In this document: positions 52,601-60,139 of the stretch, piece after piece | Layout of the letters: each line of letters starts with the position of its first letter | How positions within the stretch are numbered: the first letter of the stretch is position 1 | NCBI RefSeq assembly: GCF_000024025.1 | Contig: NC_013131.1 | Location: forward strand, 9,094,229-9,158,228 | Source of the DNA: Catenulispora acidiphila DSM 44928 | GTDB taxonomy: Bacteria; Actinomycetota; Actinomycetes; Streptomycetales; Catenulisporaceae | Direction: 5' to 3' | Length of the DNA: 64,000 bases | Program-made: the position numbers and the translations under genes | The notes under the pieces: generated by a model | Told to the model about the DNA's origin: nothing | The model's database searches: none | What the model saw: only the letters and a program-made list of their open reading frames with translations

Positions 52601-53715
52601 GGGCCGATGTCCGGGCGCAGCTGAAGGATGCCATCGGGACACGGTTGGAGCTGCGGCTCGGCGATCCGATGGAGTCCGAGATGGATCGGCGGGCGGCGGC
52701 GGAGGTGCCGCAAGGCGTGCCGGGCCGCGGCGTGACGCGGCAGAAGCTGCACACGCTCGGGGCGGTGACGGCTGGGCCGCCGGAGGAGTTGGCTTCGGCG
52801 ATCGCGAAGGCGTGGCAGGGACCGGCGGCGCCGCGGGTGCGGATGCTGCCGTCGCAGATCGCTTATGACGACGTGGTCTCGCGCGATCGGAGCGGCGCCG
52901 GGGTGGTGATCGGGATCGACGAGGCCCGGTTGCTGCCGGTGGCGCTGGACTTCGAGGCCGAGCCGCACTTCGTGGTGTTCGGGGAGGGGGAGGCTGGAAA
53001 GTCGAACTTCCTCCGGATGGTGGCGACAGGGCTGGTCGAGGAGGTGACGGCGGGGCGGCTCGAGGCGCGGTTCATGGTGATCGACTACCGCAGGAGTCTG
53101 ATGGGGGTCGTGCCGGAGGAGTTGAGCGCCGGGTACGCGGTCGCCGGGCCGGCCGCACTGTCGATGATGTCGCAGCTGGCCGAGGCGTTGCGGGACCGGT
53201 TGCCGGGACCGGAGGTGACGGCGGAACAGTTGCGGACGCGGAGTTGGCGGACCGGGAAGGACGTGTACGTGTTCGTCGACGACTACGACTTGGTGGCGTC
53301 GCCGACGATGAATCCGCTGGGTCCGCTGGTGGAGTTGCTGCCGTACGCGCGGGATGTGGGGCTGCATGTGGTGATCGCGCGGCACAGCGGCGGCGCCGGG
53401 CGGGCGATGTTCGATCCGGTGCTGCAGAAGCTGCGGGATTTGAGCACGGCGGGGTTGCTGCTCTCGGGCGACCGGGAAGAGGGTCCGCTGGTCGGTGGGG
53501 CGCGGCCGAGTCGGCAGCCGGTGGGGCGGGGGCAGTTGGTGCGGCGGCGGGGTGGGGCGGTGCTGGTGCAGACCGCTTTGGTGCCGGAGCCGCGGTGGGG
53601 TGAGGACGGGACGGGTGTTGTGGATCGCGCGGATCGCGAGGGAGATGGCGCGGGTGTGAGAGGGGTCGATGAGGGCGTTTCGGTAGGCGCGCGAGAGGGC
53701 CTGAGGAGCGAGTGA
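49621..53715 (+). CDS. eccC: Type VII secretion ATPase EccC (single-chain, three ATPase domains)
   Basis: A 1364-residue FtsK/SpoIIIE-type motor. It has two membrane helices (LLPIVAGLGSVVFFFMPGA and LMMIVGGLTFASSLVFGAV), a stalk/DUF domain and three ATPase modules. Walker A motifs are GATGSGKSE (496-504), GGPRSGKST (864-872) and GEGEAGKSN (1121-1129). Module 1 has an intact Walker B (LLVVVDEFSELL); module 2 has FLVIDGWSAF without the catalytic Glu, and module 3 VFVDDYDLVA, in line with known substrate-binding, non-hydrolysing modules. It fuses what mycobacterial ESX-1 splits into EccCa and EccCb. The last 50 residues are a charged Gly/Arg/Asp tail. Confidence 0.92.
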   Translation: MSTTSVTRGPRRPSPEMPSGTVVLQPPPDVPRGGGDGHWALNLLPIVAGLGSVVFFFMPGANALMMIVGGLTFASSLVFGAVTAVRQRNGGTSRLVDARRDYLRHLAQIRSEVVAATRAQKAAARYANPDPDTLWSLVALRERLWERRQSDPDFLTVRVGRGTAQLATQLVPPETAPMQELEPTCADALRRLLAVHGTLSDQPVAIPLRSIARLVVSGGPGPSAMCALLAQLVTFHSPDDLKICVVADGDRVQRWDWLKWLPHAQHPSAQDAAGPQRMIYDDKTDAETGLEQLLAERPRFTGIVSLIDRPHVIVILDTTSAPSSDSYTSASASSSAASSAPLISDAGLLGVTIFEMATAPAQRPKRNQMALHIAHDRTATVELPDARPGSDDRAFPIRVDTLTLGQAEGLARQLAPLRMSAGGGDEPLLSALEFTDLLGIEDAAEIYAPSLWQRASASPHDRLRAPIGVGEDGQPVVLDLKEAALGGMGPHGLCVGATGSGKSELLRSLVAALALTHSSEQVNFILADFKGGATFAGLATLPHVAAVITNLADDLTLVDRMRDALTGELNRRQELLKRAGNVKNVHDYERARAGNADLVPLPSLLVVVDEFSELLTARPEFIEMFLQIGRIGRSLGVHLLLASQRLEEGRLRGLDTFLSYRLGLKTFSAAESRAVLGVSDAHSLPSVPGSGYLKYDNESMIRFKAAYVSGPYGKAKAPAVPAARSALHRRPVWFTALHQAPVVALRAGVAEPDLSGATSVVALDAATGYQKTSAAVLDVIVDRLTGFGPAAHRVWLPPLAEPPTLESLLSGITATPDRGLSATRWRGTGLLRVPVGIVDRPAHQRQDPQVLDLSGAGGHVLVAGGPRSGKSTTLRTLMFVLALTHTPAEARFLVVDLGGGTLAPLTGVPHVSAVAGRANPDLVRRMVAEAVGVLDRREAAGGTQAGTDQGHVFLVIDGWSAFRDEFETLEQDVVDIARRGLGFGVHLLASTGRWADVRAQLKDAIGTRLELRLGDPMESEMDRRAAAEVPQGVPGRGVTRQKLHTLGAVTAGPPEELASAIAKAWQGPAAPRVRMLPSQIAYDDVVSRDRSGAGVVIGIDEARLLPVALDFEAEPHFVVFGEGEAGKSNFLRMVATGLVEEVTAGRLEARFMVIDYRRSLMGVVPEELSAGYAVAGPAALSMMSQLAEALRDRLPGPEVTAEQLRTRSWRTGKDVYVFVDDYDLVASPTMNPLGPLVELLPYARDVGLHVVIARHSGGAGRAMFDPVLQKLRDLSTAGLLLSGDREEGPLVGGARPSRQPVGRGQLVRRRGGAVLVQTALVPEPRWGEDGTGVVDRADREGDGAGVRGVDEGVSVGAREGLRSE

Positions 53716-54036
53716 GCCCGGAGCCTTGGCGACTGCTGCTGAGACTGCGCGACAGGGGGGAAAGGCAAGAGACCTGAGGCAATCAGCTGCCGCGCGACGG
53801 GGGGGGAACGTGGCAAATGGCGATCGGGCGGCCAGGAGGAGCGCGCTGATGACGGCCCTCGGCCGGGCGAGGGTGCCGGTCGGGTAGTAGGGAAGATGAG
53901 GCCGCTCGAGAAAGTAGATGCGGCTCAGGGGAAAGCACGACTCAGGAAAGAGGCGCGACTTCGGGAAAACACGGCTCGGGGGGCGCAGACGCAGCTTAGG
54001 TAAGACGCGCGACTTGGCTCAGGAAAGCAGTGCTGC
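53716..54036. other. Intergenic region with degenerate short repeats between eccC and eccB
   Basis: 321 bp between convergent genes. From about 53920 to 54050 it consists of imperfect copies of a ctcaggaaag/gcgcgactt motif. The frames through it give only basic low-complexity peptides, so I treat it as noncoding repeat sequence. No clear terminator hairpin was found. Confidence 0.55.
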
Positions 54037-55434
54037 TCAGGAAGAAGTCGCAGCAGGCAGTTCAGCCTTAGCCGGGTCGAGCGCTGGCCCGAGCGGCACC
54101 AGGCGCAGCCATGGCGACGGCACCTCGGTGGAGGCGATTCCGTCGTAGCCCAGGCGCGTTGCTGCTGCGCCGACTAGTTCGTAGCGGTGGCCGGTGTCGG
54201 TGACGAGGTAGTCGGGGGCTGTTGCGGGGTCGCTGCCGGATTCGCGGACGATGGTTCCGTGGCTGGAGCGCACTACTACGGTCTCGGCGGGTGTGGGGAG
54301 CGGTTGCGGGAGTGATGGGCGCAGCGCTAGCTGCATGTGGGCGCGGCCTTGTTGGTCGAAGACGCCGGAGAAGGTGGCGCACAGGATGGCGGCGGTGCCG
54401 GTGGGGGTCTGCGAGGGTGCCGTGAAGTGCGGGGGGAGTGCGGGCCAGGTCAGGGTTTGGGAGGCTGCCGTTGTCACCAGCATGTCTGGGGTCAGTTTGC
54501 CGGGTGGGAGGGTGGTCTCCGTGAACTTGTATTCGGGCAGGCGGGGGTCGCGGCGGTAGAGGTCGTACATGGTGGGTGTCACGGTGGCGATGCCGTCGCC
54601 GGTCACGAGGTAGTAGTTCGACACGCTCCCGTCGGGGCCGAGGGTGCGGCCGAACATGCCGATGCGGTTGAAGTCGTTGGGGGCGGGGCGGGGGTCGGGG
54701 CCGCCGTAGTGGCCGGAGATTGTCGGGATGCCGAGGACGTCGCCTGCTGACAGGCCACTTAGCCAGGTCGTTGGGACGTGACGCGGCTTTACCGCGCCGG
54801 TTCCGAAGGCTGCCGCGACCGAGGTGCGGTCTCCGACGCGGTACTTCAGACCGTCCTGGACCACCCATTGCTGGCCGGACTCGTCCTGGACCAGGAGTGA
54901 GTCAGGGCCCGACAACACGCCGGGGGATGTGGGGCCGCCCACTGGGAAGCCCACTTCGATCGTGGTCATGCCCGTTGGCATTGCGCAGGCTGTCCAGTCG
55001 TTCAGGTCCAGGTTGGCTGCGGCCGGTGGGGAGGCGGGTACCTTCGTGAGCCCGACGGCCGGGCCGGCGTGCTGCAGATATGGCGCCAGCTGCGAGGGCT
55101 TGGGCTGCGCGACTTTGGGCGTCGGGCCGAGCATCAGCTGTGCCGACATGGAGTTCAGGATCGGGTGCAGTCTGCCGCCGAGCATCACGTATTCCGTGCC
55201 CGAGCCGTCGGCGATCAGGTCCTTCTGCCACTCGGTCTTCGGCTGGGGGTGCAGATAGCCGATGACGCCGGCTGTGCCGAGGGCGACGACGACCACGATC
55301 GTGGCGACGAACATGGCCCGAAAGGGACGCGGCACGCCTTCGCCGACGCCGCCCGCACCCGGCCGCAACAGCGCCCCGATGACCCGGCGCCGCGTGAACT
55401 CTGCCGCGGTCAGCTGCTCCTTTCGCGTCGCCAT
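54037..55434 (-). CDS. eccB: Type VII secretion protein EccB
   Basis: A 465-residue EccB. It has the N-terminal cytoplasmic segment EQLTAAEFTRRRVIGALLRP, one membrane helix (AMFVATIVVVVALGTAGVIG) and an extracellular domain with the family motifs GYLHPQPKTEW, TEYVMLGGRLHPILNSMSAQ and SGPDSLLVQDESGQQWVVQDG. EccB caps the ESX membrane complex on the outer face. ATG 55434 lies only 20 bp from the divergent eccE start. Cys residues in TACAMPTG and ILCATFSG may form the conserved disulfide. Confidence 0.92.
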   Translation of the reverse strand: MATRKEQLTAAEFTRRRVIGALLRPGAGGVGEGVPRPFRAMFVATIVVVVALGTAGVIGYLHPQPKTEWQKDLIADGSGTEYVMLGGRLHPILNSMSAQLMLGPTPKVAQPKPSQLAPYLQHAGPAVGLTKVPASPPAAANLDLNDWTACAMPTGMTTIEVGFPVGGPTSPGVLSGPDSLLVQDESGQQWVVQDGLKYRVGDRTSVAAAFGTGAVKPRHVPTTWLSGLSAGDVLGIPTISGHYGGPDPRPAPNDFNRIGMFGRTLGPDGSVSNYYLVTGDGIATVTPTMYDLYRRDPRLPEYKFTETTLPPGKLTPDMLVTTAASQTLTWPALPPHFTAPSQTPTGTAAILCATFSGVFDQQGRAHMQLALRPSLPQPLPTPAETVVVRSSHGTIVRESGSDPATAPDYLVTDTGHRYELVGAAATRLGYDGIASTEVPSPWLRLVPLGPALDPAKAELPAATSS

Positions 55435-55454
55435 TCCCCGTACGATACGTCCTC
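55435..55454. promoter_or_regulatory. 20-bp divergent start region of eccB and eccE
   Basis: Only 20 bp separate the two start codons. TACGAT (55441-55446, plus) and TATCGT (55447-55442, minus) are overlapping -10-like hexamers about 8 bases from either ATG, which would give leaderless transcripts in both directions. No good -35 elements are seen, so this is tentative. Confidence 0.35.
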
Positions 55455-56912
55455 ATGCGGACCTTCGCTGGCATGGGTCTGGTGCTGGCGGGCCAAGTCG
55501 CCGCCGTGGCCGGACTGGCCGCCGCCTGGCGCCTGCGAACCCGGCGCAAGCAGCTGGAAGCGGCCGTCGCCGACACCCCGGCGGCGGCGTTGAGATTCAG
55601 CCGTGCGGGTGTCGTAGGGCGGAAAGATCTGCGCGTTGCAGGACAGAATGATCAATACGTCGCAGGGCAGGAAGATCGACACGTCGCAGGGCAGGAAGAT
55701 CGTTACTCAGGCAAAGATCGGAAGAAAGAACTGAAGGGCTCGAAGCCGAGCATTCCCGATCACGTCAGCGCGGTTCTGGAGATCGAGCCGGTCGACCCTG
55801 TCCTGCCCTCGGCTGACCCGCCGACGCCGATCCCGTCGCACATCCTGTCCGGGCTGCGCGACGATCCGCTGCTCGGGTTGGCCGATGTCCGGCTGATCCA
55901 GCACGTTCAGCCGATCGGCGCCGGGCTTCCGGAGCGCTCGCAGGCCGGCGCGTCGTACCAGAGCCTGAATCAGGACGTCGCGCACCGCCTCGGCACCGAT
56001 CCGATCCCGGCCACCCGCCTGACCTGGCTGGCATTCCGCCTGGAACTGCCCGGCAGCCGCCGCCATGCCCTGGCCGCCCGCGCCGCCGGTCCGATCCTGG
56101 CGCGTGGCGGCGGGATCACGGGAGCGAACCGGACGCTCGACAAGGCGGCACGCACCGCATCGGCGAAACTTGCCCTCGCCGGCTACCGGGCCATCACCCT
56201 CGCCGAGGACGACTACCGGCCTGACTTCGCCAGTGATCTGGCCGAGGCTCATAGCTCCCCCAACGCCGACGACAGAGCCAAAGTCGCGGCCGCTCCCGGC
56301 GGCGTGCTGATGGGCGTCGACCCAGCACATCGGCCAGTCACGCTCGGCTTGTTCCACCGCACTCCCCTGAGCACCGCCGTCATCGGCAGCCTTCACCTCG
56401 CCCAGATACTGGCTCTACGCTGCGCCGCGATCGGTGCCCGAGTGATCATCGAAACCGCGCGCCAAGACGAGTGGGACACAGTCCTGCTCTACTCCGGCCT
56501 CGACATGGCACGCCTGGCCGTGCAACCAGTGGGACGCCCCGTCGGCAATCCCGGATGGCCCGCGCCGAGCATGGCCACGCCGTTGCTCGTCCTGCGGGAC
56601 TGCGGTGCCCGTCCGCCGTACGCGGAAGTCCCACGCGGACCCTGGACCTCGATCGTCACCCTCCTCCCCTACTTCGACCCGCGCACCGCCGGCTACCTCC
56701 GCGACGCGGACCTCGTCGGCCTGCAACGGATGCCGCGCGAGGAGGCGGCGATGGCGCGCCATGTGCTGTCGCTGCCTGACAAGGACACCGCCGCGCTGGC
56801 GGATCTGCCCGATGCGATGGTCCTGTGGCGTTCGCGGAAAAGGACCATGCGCTACTGCGAGTTCACTCCGACGAAGTGGGAAGAGACCTTTCTCGGCGAG
56901 CCCGCGCGGTGA
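55455..56912 (+). CDS. eccE: Type VII secretion protein EccE
   Basis: A 485-residue EccE-like protein. It has one N-terminal membrane helix (GLVLAGQVAAVAGLAAAWRL) rather than the usual two, a repeat-bearing spacer (VAGQNDQY, VAGQEDRH, VAGQEDRY) and the EccE soluble domain (LTWLAFRLELPGSRRHALAA through VGVDPAHRPVTLGLFHRTPL). EccE is the peripheral, periplasm-facing or membrane-edge component of ESX complexes. No further T7SS gene lies downstream; the next gene is a housekeeping peptidase, so eccE closes the locus. Confidence 0.8.
   Translation: MRTFAGMGLVLAGQVAAVAGLAAAWRLRTRRKQLEAAVADTPAAALRFSRAGVVGRKDLRVAGQNDQYVAGQEDRHVAGQEDRYSGKDRKKELKGSKPSIPDHVSAVLEIEPVDPVLPSADPPTPIPSHILSGLRDDPLLGLADVRLIQHVQPIGAGLPERSQAGASYQSLNQDVAHRLGTDPIPATRLTWLAFRLELPGSRRHALAARAAGPILARGGGITGANRTLDKAARTASAKLALAGYRAITLAEDDYRPDFASDLAEAHSSPNADDRAKVAAAPGGVLMGVDPAHRPVTLGLFHRTPLSTAVIGSLHLAQILALRCAAIGARVIIETARQDEWDTVLLYSGLDMARLAVQPVGRPVGNPGWPAPSMATPLLVLRDCGARPPYAEVPRGPWTSIVTLLPYFDPRTAGYLRDADLVGLQRMPREEAAMARHVLSLPDKDTAALADLPDAMVLWRSRKRTMRYCEFTPTKWEETFLGEPAR
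55625..55722 (+). repeat. 24-bp tandem coding repeats in eccE
   Basis: Two near-exact 24-bp units (acgtcgcagggcaggaagat...) at 55657-55680 and 55681-55704 are flanked by degenerate copies, encoding (Y/H)VAGQEDR octapeptides in the spacer after the membrane helix. Confidence 0.75.
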
Positions 56913-56936
56913 AGCGGAAGTGGCACTCCGCGCGCG

Positions 56937-56984
56937 CTTGAGCACGGTCCTCGAGCACGGCCTCGAGCACGGCCTCGAGCACGG
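56937..56984. repeat. Four tandem 12-bp repeats between eccE and M20 gene
   Basis: Three exact copies of cctcgagcacgg (56949-56984) are preceded by one diverged copy (56937-56948), in the 106-bp gap upstream of the M20 gene. Noncoding; no role is evident. Confidence 0.8.
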
Positions 56985-57018
56985 TCCCGGCAAAGATCGA
57001 GCAGCGTAGGGTTGGAGC

Positions 57019-58353
57019 ATGACGAGCACCCCGGACTCCGAAGAAGTCCCCTACGGCGAGGTCGTGGGCTTCCTGCGCGATCTCATCCGGATCGACACGT
57101 CGAACCCGGTCAAGCCCGAACGGCCCGCTGCCGAGTACGTCGCCGAGAAGCTCGCCGAGGCCGGTCTGGAACCTCAGATCTTCGAGTCGGAGCCCGGCCG
57201 GGCCAGCGTCGTGGCGCGCGTGGAGGGCTCGGATCCGAGTGCCGACGCGCTGCTGCTGCACGGGCACCTGGACGTGGTGCCGGCGGACCCCGCCGACTGG
57301 ACCGCCGACCCGTTCGGCGCCGAGGTGCGCGACGGGATGGTGTGGGGGCGCGGCGCGGTCGACATGAAGGACATGGACGCGATGATGCTCGCCGTCACGC
57401 GCCGCATGCTCCGCGAGGGCCGCAAGCCGCGCCGTGACATCGTGCTGGCGTTCCTGGCCGACGAGGAGGCCGGCGGCAACTACGGCGCCAAGTTCCTGGC
57501 CAAGGAGCACCCGGACCTGTTCGACGGCGTGTCCGAGGCGGTCAGCGAGGTCGGCGGCTACTCCTACGAGGTCTCGCCGGACCTGCGCTTCTACCTCATC
57601 GAGACCGCGCAGAAGGGTCTGGCGTGGATGCGCCTGCAGGCCCGCGGCCAGGCCGGCCACGGGTCGATGATCAACGACGACAACGCGGTCACCGCGGTGG
57701 CCGAGGCGGTCGCGCGCATCGGCCGGCACGACTGGCCGGTGACCCTGACGCCGACCGTGACGACCTTCCTCTCCGAGGTCACCGAGGCGCTCGGCGTCGA
57801 CTTCGACCCGAAGGACCCGGCCTCGGCGCGGGCCGCGGTGGCCAAGATCGGCCCGCTGGCCCGGTTCATCGGCGCCACGCTCCAGCACACCGCGAACCCG
57901 ACGAAGCTGGAGGCCGGGTACAAGGTGAACGTGATCCCCGAGCGGGCGTTCGCCGAGATCGACGGCCGCTTCCTGCCGGGTCTGGAACAGGAGTACTTCG
58001 CCGAGATCGACAAGCTGCTCGGTCCGGACATCACCCGCGAGTTCACGCACTATGACATCGCGCTGGAGGCGCCGTTCGAGGTGCCGCTGGTGGAGAAGAT
58101 GCTGGTCTCGCTGCAGGCCGAGGACCCGGCGGCGCGCATAGTCCCCTACTGCCTGTCGGCGGGCACCGACAACAAGACATTCGGCGTGATGGACATGGGC
58201 CGGGGCGTGATCCGCGGCTACGGCTTCGTGCCGCTGAAGCTAGACCCGAGCCTGGACTTCGCGGCGATGTTCCACGGCGTGGACGAGCGGGTGCCGCTGG
58301 ACGCCTTGGAGTTCGGGAGCAAGGTGCTCGACCGGTTCCTGACAGTGGCCTGA
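57019..58353 (+). CDS. M20 family metallopeptidase
   Basis: A 444-residue zinc-dependent aminoacylase/peptidase (ArgE/DapE/CPG2 group). Metal and catalytic motifs are LLLHGHLDVVPAD, WGRGAVDMKDMDAMML and FLADEEAGGNYGAKFL, and SAGTDNKTFGVMDMG near the end supplies the last ligand region. The dimerisation domain starts near RGQAGHGSMINDDNAV. The length fits M20 peptidases; DapE identity is not supported because the sequence lacks its specific context. ATG 57019 has a weak ribosome site. A strong terminator follows. Confidence 0.88.
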   Translation: MTSTPDSEEVPYGEVVGFLRDLIRIDTSNPVKPERPAAEYVAEKLAEAGLEPQIFESEPGRASVVARVEGSDPSADALLLHGHLDVVPADPADWTADPFGAEVRDGMVWGRGAVDMKDMDAMMLAVTRRMLREGRKPRRDIVLAFLADEEAGGNYGAKFLAKEHPDLFDGVSEAVSEVGGYSYEVSPDLRFYLIETAQKGLAWMRLQARGQAGHGSMINDDNAVTAVAEAVARIGRHDWPVTLTPTVTTFLSEVTEALGVDFDPKDPASARAAVAKIGPLARFIGATLQHTANPTKLEAGYKVNVIPERAFAEIDGRFLPGLEQEYFAEIDKLLGPDITREFTHYDIALEAPFEVPLVEKMLVSLQAEDPAARIVPYCLSAGTDNKTFGVMDMGRGVIRGYGFVPLKLDPSLDFAAMFHGVDERVPLDALEFGSKVLDRFLTVA

Positions 58354-58403
58354 TTCCCGTGAAACATTGATGCGCCGACAACAACCCAGGCATCGGCGAC
58401 GAC

Positions 58404-58442
58404 AAAAAGCTCGGCCCCGTAAGCGTTTCGGGGCCGAGCCTT
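58404..58442. terminator. Bidirectional terminator after M20 gene
   Basis: An 11-bp stem gctcggccccg (58409-58419) pairs with 58429-58439 around a 9-base loop, flanked by aaaaa on the left and ctt on the right, between convergent genes. Confidence 0.8.
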
Positions 58443-58460
58443 CGTCGTGCGCATGAGGAA

Positions 58461-60020
58461 TCAGTCGTTCTGCATCGACCGGCGTCTGAGGGGTTCCTCC
58501 GGTCCCGGATCGGTCATCGTCAGATACCCGCTGCCCGGTTGGTACGAGCTGAGCTGCTGAGTCCGGGTATTCGGGTCGGCGACCATCGACGGGACCTGGA
58601 CCGTGCGCCGGTGGTCCTCGTCGAGCGCCTTCGGGTCGACACCGGACTCGTTCAGCGCTTGCCGGGTGGCCTTCTCATAGAGGTTCACATAGCCGCAGCG
58701 CACCGTGAGGCACTTGGCGATGCGGCCGGTGATCGACTCGAAGAAGTCCTTGCGGTAGGCCTCGTCGGTGACCGCGGAGACCGCGAAGAAGAACGCGGAG
58801 AAGGTGGTCAGAAGGATCGCGGTGCGCAGCAGCGGTTCGGAGAACTCGAGGTTGGTGCCCGGGATCCGGGCGTAGAAGCCGAAGAGCTTGCCGGGGCTGA
58901 TGATCTTCAGCCAGGTGTCCGCCTGTTCCTTGGTGGCGAACCCGCAAGCGTGCATGACGTCTTCCGGCGAGCTGTGACCGGTGATCTTGTAACTGCCGAG
59001 ATGCGGGTTCGGCGGGCACTCCGGCGTCTTCAGCCAGTCGGCGACCTGGCCGTTCGTCACCGCCAGCTTGCCCAGCGACACGAAGTAGACGAAGACCACC
59101 ACCGACAGCAGCAGGATCTGGATCACCTGGGTGAAGGCCAGCACGAACAGCATGTTGACCTGCTGCCGCCGATTCGTCCGCAGCTGCGGCAGCTCGTCGT
59201 CGAGGTCGCCGACGTGCTCGTGCAGCGGCGTGTCGGCGGAGGCGGCGACCACGGCCTCCAGGTAGTAGTCGCCCTGCAGGTTCCGCACCTCGCCGGGCAG
59301 CCGCACCATGAGGAACAGGAACGTGATCGCGGCGAAGAACAACGTGGTGAACCACAGCTGGCTGCGCTGCTCGAAGGACGAGGCGATGTGCCACATGTCC
59401 ACGTTCAGGAACAGGAACGTCCCGAACAGCGCGAGCATCGGCAGCGCCTTGCTCGCCAGGTTCCCCAGGTTGCCGAGTTCGTCGATCGAGTGCCGGACCG
59501 CCCATTTGAGCACCGGCAGGATCGCGTAGGCGGTGAGCAGGTACACCAGGGCCAGCACCAGGATGTTGGCGAGGAAGTCCGCAACCACCGCGCCCCAGCC
59601 CGCCCCGGACAGTTTCCCGACCACGGGTCCGAGCAGCACCAGCAGCGTGATCTCGACCGGCCCGATCTTGCGCGGCCAGCGGTACCAGCGCTGCCGCTGG
59701 CGGACCAGGTTGGCGGCCAGGAACACGACCACCACCGCGGCCAGGCCGACGGCCCCGCCTATCAGGCGGTCCTGCCAGGTCACCGTCTTGCTGCTGAGCT
59801 CCAAACCCATCTGGAAGACGACCAGGACGACGAACAGCGGCAGCGCGCGGTTGAAGACGTCCTCGGTGGCCTTGTAGTTCTCGATGAAGTGCGGCAGTCC
59901 GCGTTTGATGAACCATTTCTCGACGTCGTCGAGATGCAGGTGGGCGTCGGCCAGAGCGCGGCGTTCGTCGCGCTTCGCGGCCATGGCGCGCGCACCGCGG
60001 GACAAGGTGGGCGTACTCAC
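58461..60020 (-). CDS. Large multi-pass membrane protein of unknown function
   Basis: A 519-residue protein with about eight or nine hydrophobic segments. It has a charged N-terminal cytoplasmic region (DVEKWFIKRGLPHFIENYKA), a long loop around FEQRSQLWFTT to LPGEVRNLQGDYY, an extracellular-looking Cys-containing stretch between later helices (KTPECPPNPHLGSYKITGHS, HACGFATKEQ) and a hydrophilic C-terminal tail of about 90 residues. No transporter, kinase or enzyme motif is visible and I do not recognise a named family. GTG 60020 is preceded by GGGGGG. It stands alone between the M20 and SRAP genes. Confidence 0.75.
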   Translation of the reverse strand: MSTPTLSRGARAMAAKRDERRALADAHLHLDDVEKWFIKRGLPHFIENYKATEDVFNRALPLFVVLVVFQMGLELSSKTVTWQDRLIGGAVGLAAVVVVFLAANLVRQRQRWYRWPRKIGPVEITLLVLLGPVVGKLSGAGWGAVVADFLANILVLALVYLLTAYAILPVLKWAVRHSIDELGNLGNLASKALPMLALFGTFLFLNVDMWHIASSFEQRSQLWFTTLFFAAITFLFLMVRLPGEVRNLQGDYYLEAVVAASADTPLHEHVGDLDDELPQLRTNRRQQVNMLFVLAFTQVIQILLLSVVVFVYFVSLGKLAVTNGQVADWLKTPECPPNPHLGSYKITGHSSPEDVMHACGFATKEQADTWLKIISPGKLFGFYARIPGTNLEFSEPLLRTAILLTTFSAFFFAVSAVTDEAYRKDFFESITGRIAKCLTVRCGYVNLYEKATRQALNESGVDPKALDEDHRRTVQVPSMVADPNTRTQQLSSYQPGSGYLTMTDPGPEEPLRRRSMQND

Positions 60021-60139
60021 GGTCCCCCCGGAGAGTGAGCCTATTGAGGCAGAGGTCGGATGGCTGGATCTGGATGCCTGAAGACCCGGCCGATCCTAGA
60101 GCATGCCAACCCCCTGTCACAGCGGGGCAGAGTTCTGTC

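Noticed and set aside
53716-54036. Transposon remnant
   Set aside because: No transposase fragment, terminal inverted repeats or target duplication could be seen; only short degenerate repeats.
53918-54148. Small basic protein gene between eccC and eccB
   Set aside because: The frame follows the short DNA repeats, runs into eccB on the opposite strand and has no ribosome site; it looks like translated repeat.
57019-58353. DapE (succinyl-diaminopimelate desuccinylase) as specific name for the M20 gene
   Set aside because: The general M20 motifs do not separate DapE from other M20 enzymes, and the gene is not next to the dap genes.
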